The notes under the pieces were generated by a model that saw only the letters and a list, made by a program, of their open reading frames with translations, made no database searches and was not told the origin of the DNA. A program made the translations under genes and the position numbers. Below are positions 62,701 to 64,000 of a stretch of DNA of 64,000 nt, piece after piece. The stretch comes from Linepithema humile (taxonomy: Eukaryota > Arthropoda > Insecta > Hymenoptera > Formicidae): contig NC_090128.1 of the NCBI RefSeq assembly GCF_040581485.1, positions 6,572,001-6,636,000 on the forward strand, written 5' to 3'. Positions within the stretch are counted from its first letter, which is position 1, and each line of letters starts with the position of its first letter.

Positions 62701-64000
62701 AAGAACGAGATTGTGTTCGACACTTGTCGAATGGCGGACCGTTGCAATCCAAATCCTTGCAAGCACAATGGTGTCTGCTATCAAAACTCTGATGAATTCT
62801 TCTGCGAGTGTGCCAATACCGGATACGCGGGCGCAGTTTGTCACACCTGTAAGTATACACTGTGCATTAGTACAAAACGTGGAAATATTTGTGGTGAAGA
62901 ATTTAACGGAGTTTTACTTGCGCAGCACTAAATCCTCTCTCGTGCGAGGCCTACAAGAATATGAATCCGGTAAATCAGAAAGCGGAGATCACGGTCGACG
63001 TCGACGGCAGCGGGCCGCTAAAGCCGTTCCCCGTCACTTGCGAATTCTTCACCGATGACCGCGTGATGACGGTTTTACATCACAGCAATGAACAAGTCAC
63101 TCCCGTCGATGGTTTCGAGGAGCCTGGTAGCTTCATACAGGAAATTAATTACGACGCTGATTTCGATCAAATTGAGGCTCTACTAAACCGATCTATAAGC
63201 TGCAGGCAGAGGATAAATTACGCGTGCAAGCATTCCAAATTATTTAACTCGCCAGGTAAATTGCCTTTAAATATTCGCAATCTCTGTAAAATATCTCTTG
63301 AATATACTGAATCTCTTATTTACCTCTGTGCGAATCTTCGTTTTCAGTTTCTCAAGGAGATCATTTCAGACCAAACTCGTGGTGGGTGAGTCGCAACAAT
63401 CAGAAGATGGATTATTGGGGCGGCGCGTTGCCCGGGTCGCGAAAATGCGAATGTGGTATATACGCAAATTGCGGGGACCCCACCAAGTGGTGCAACTGCG
63501 ATTCCGGCTTGGAGGGATGGTTGGAAGACGGCGGGGATATCACGGAGAAGGAGCATCTCCCCGTGAAACAATTGCGTTTCGGTGACACGGGTACGCCGCT
63601 CGACGACAAGGAGGGTCGTTATACGTTAGGTCCGCTCATTTGCGAAGGCGACGGTAAGTTTGTATCTCTGTTTTCTGTACGTGTACAGAAACGGAGCGAG
63701 TTAGTGAAATAAAATTGAAACAAATGTCACACGTACCGTCATCTTTTCACAGATTTGTTCAAGAACATGGTCACATTCCGTATAGCCGATTCCACCATAA
63801 ATCTACCGACGTTTGACATCGGCCACAGCGGTGATATTTACTTCGAGTTCAAAACCACTACTTTGGACGCCGTGATAATTCACAGCAAGGGTCCCAACGA
63901 TTACATCAAGGTCTCCATAACCACCGGAAATCAATTAACCTTCCAGTATGTGGCCGGTGGAGGACCGCTCACCGTTACCGTGCAGACGTCCTACAATTTG
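56143..64000 (+). CDS. Nrx-IV: Neurexin-IV (Caspr family), 5' part, runs off the window
   Basis: Exons: 56143-56209, 56941-57036, then either 59042-59238 or 59868-60064, then 61271-61412, 61495-61865, 61951-62289, 62374-62848, 62926-63255, 63348-63653, 63753-64000 (cut by the window end). A signal peptide (MTAFKCLVYIFAIVASSFAY) is followed by a discoidin (F5/8C) domain from DECNIALL to VELYGCDY. Then come laminin G 1 (GSSLIRMDL...), laminin G 2, one EGF repeat (CNPNPCKHNGVCYQN), a fibrinogen-like region (KCECG...CNCDSG) and the start of laminin G 3. This order is that of Nrx-IV/Caspr, a transmembrane septate-junction and neuron-glia adhesion protein. The transmembrane region lies beyond the window. 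The start has context acgatga and is the only ATG that gives a signal peptide. Confidence 0.93.
56469..56643. mobile_element. MITE in intron 1 of Neurexin-IV
   Basis: Inverted ends (tatacaaagtggtccatata and ccatggaccaccctgtata) enclose about 140 bp, with mirrored gggttctagc / gctagaaccc inside. The TATACAGGGTGGTCC-like terminus and flanking TA suggest a mariner-type element. Confidence 0.6.
57646..58503 (+). CDS. AASDHPPT: 4'-phosphopantetheinyl transferase (AASDHPPT type), nested in Nrx-IV
   Basis: Intronless frame of 285 aa. Sfp-type transferase motifs are visible: the FNVSHHGSYTVLAG block, LGVDVMS with the metal-binding Asp, and WALKESYLKALGIGV with the catalytic WxxKExxxK pattern. MKRNFSPAEWEEI and QHCVAVAL also match the animal family. 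The enzyme moves phosphopantetheine from CoA to acyl-carrier proteins in the cytosol, activating fatty acid synthase and aminoadipate-semialdehyde dehydrogenase. The gene is on the same strand in the 2-kb intron between Nrx-IV exons 2 and 3. The start at 57646 is the first ATG; 57670 (MSSVIRWAF) is an alternative. AATAAA near 58576 may be its poly(A) signal. Confidence 0.92.
   Translation: MLSVNTFRMSSVIRWAFNWKEWNPSEREFQYAVACVQSDEKARLGKFVYRKDVRASLVGRLLMRKFVNEYAGLPYDKITFIRDEHNRPILKDHSTVVSFNVSHHGSYTVLAGEIRNVKLGVDVMSLEYIRGKSMSEFLNTMKRNFSPAEWEEIEGSVPEKSEIEQISMFYRHWALKESYLKALGIGVLVDLKSLDFRTNSELSKDSVTTDTVLYIDGIKQDWLFEETLLDSQHCVAVALQENDDSSQSHNIFEIIDYNKLMERAIPLFPIDSKYTVQYFAKSEKP
59042..59238 (+). CDS. 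Nrx-IV: Nrx-IV alternative discoidin exon 3a
   Basis: 197 nt, entered in phase 1 (G|GC GAA AAC) and left in phase 0 (gcgaag|gtaagc). Encodes GENAWTASSSDFGQYLIVDL...EEDGHAK, the middle of the discoidin domain. It aligns along its length with exon 3b (shared ATRGR, EY, GxxWxD-like spacing), so the two arose by exon duplication and are alternatives. Confidence 0.85.
59648..59714. repeat. (TA)n microsatellite
   Basis: About 33 uninterrupted TA units between the two alternative Nrx-IV exons. Confidence 0.95.
59868..60064 (+). CDS. Nrx-IV: Nrx-IV alternative discoidin exon 3b
   Basis: 197 nt with the same phases as 3a (tttgcag|GA GAT, ending gatgag|gtatta). Encodes GDSAWSPELSSYNQHLTMEL...ENQDGVDE, the same part of the discoidin domain. 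Joining it after 3a shifts the frame and gives a stop, so only one of the two can be used per mRNA. Confidence 0.85.
60065..61270. other. Intron between the alternative discoidin exon and exon 4 of Nrx-IV
   Basis: 1.2 kb of AT-rich sequence. Short frames occur (for example 60538-60777) but lack splice sites or recognisable content. No gene is seen. Confidence 0.6.

Noticed and set aside
1..64000. Bacterial-type systems, CRISPR arrays, viral insertions, tRNA or rRNA genes
   Set aside because: None seen. Repeats are palindromic MITEs or microsatellites, and the genes are intron-bearing animal genes.

Overview
The window is animal nuclear DNA from an insect, most likely a hymenopteran and probably an ant. 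The species call is inference: intron-rich genes with insect-like splice sites, very AT-rich introns beside CpG-rich 5' regions, a neurexin-IV gene with the arthropod pair of alternative discoidin exons, and many short palindromic transposons.

Region 1 (1-26.6 kb) is a tandem array of three 11-exon genes of the M1 (aminopeptidase N) family, all on the plus strand. Copies 1 and 3 are near-identical and belong to a recent segmental duplication that also carries flanking DNA and several MITEs. Copy 2, between them, is older and more diverged. All three have lost the M1 active site: HExxH reads RQLAF, GAMEN reads DNVAT, and the spacer to the third zinc ligand is 7 residues short. They look like secreted, full-length pseudo-peptidases of about 880-900 aa. 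Copy 1 also has a 2-nt insertion at an exon end that breaks the frame. Copy 2 carries two large palindromes in its introns, one a 194-bp hairpin with a single mismatch that I can see.

Region 2 (26.6-28.0 kb) is a nest of MITEs. Region 3 (28-40.1 kb) holds three conserved cellular genes: a rhotekin orthologue (+), a HIGD2A-type mitochondrial protein (-) and NHLRC2 (+). Rhotekin and HIGD2A are tail to tail; HIGD2A and NHLRC2 are head to head.

Region 4 (40.1-52 kb) begins with a Tc1-like MITE and some unexplained minus-strand exon-like segments. A long CpG-rich 5' region follows, then a four-exon gene for a secreted protein of about 1,797 aa: signal peptide, about 1,150 residues of Ser/Thr-rich mucin-like sequence, a proline-rich linker and a C-terminal serpin domain. 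The serpin's reactive loop is replaced by an acidic insert between two furin-like sites.

Region 5 (54.4-64 kb) has a small two-PPxY membrane protein, then the 5' half of Neurexin-IV, which runs off the window. A single-exon phosphopantetheinyl transferase gene (AASDHPPT type) is nested in its second intron on the same strand. The two alternative discoidin exons are both 197 nt in the same phase and cannot be joined together in frame. No rRNA, tRNA, CRISPR array or bacterial-type operon was seen.
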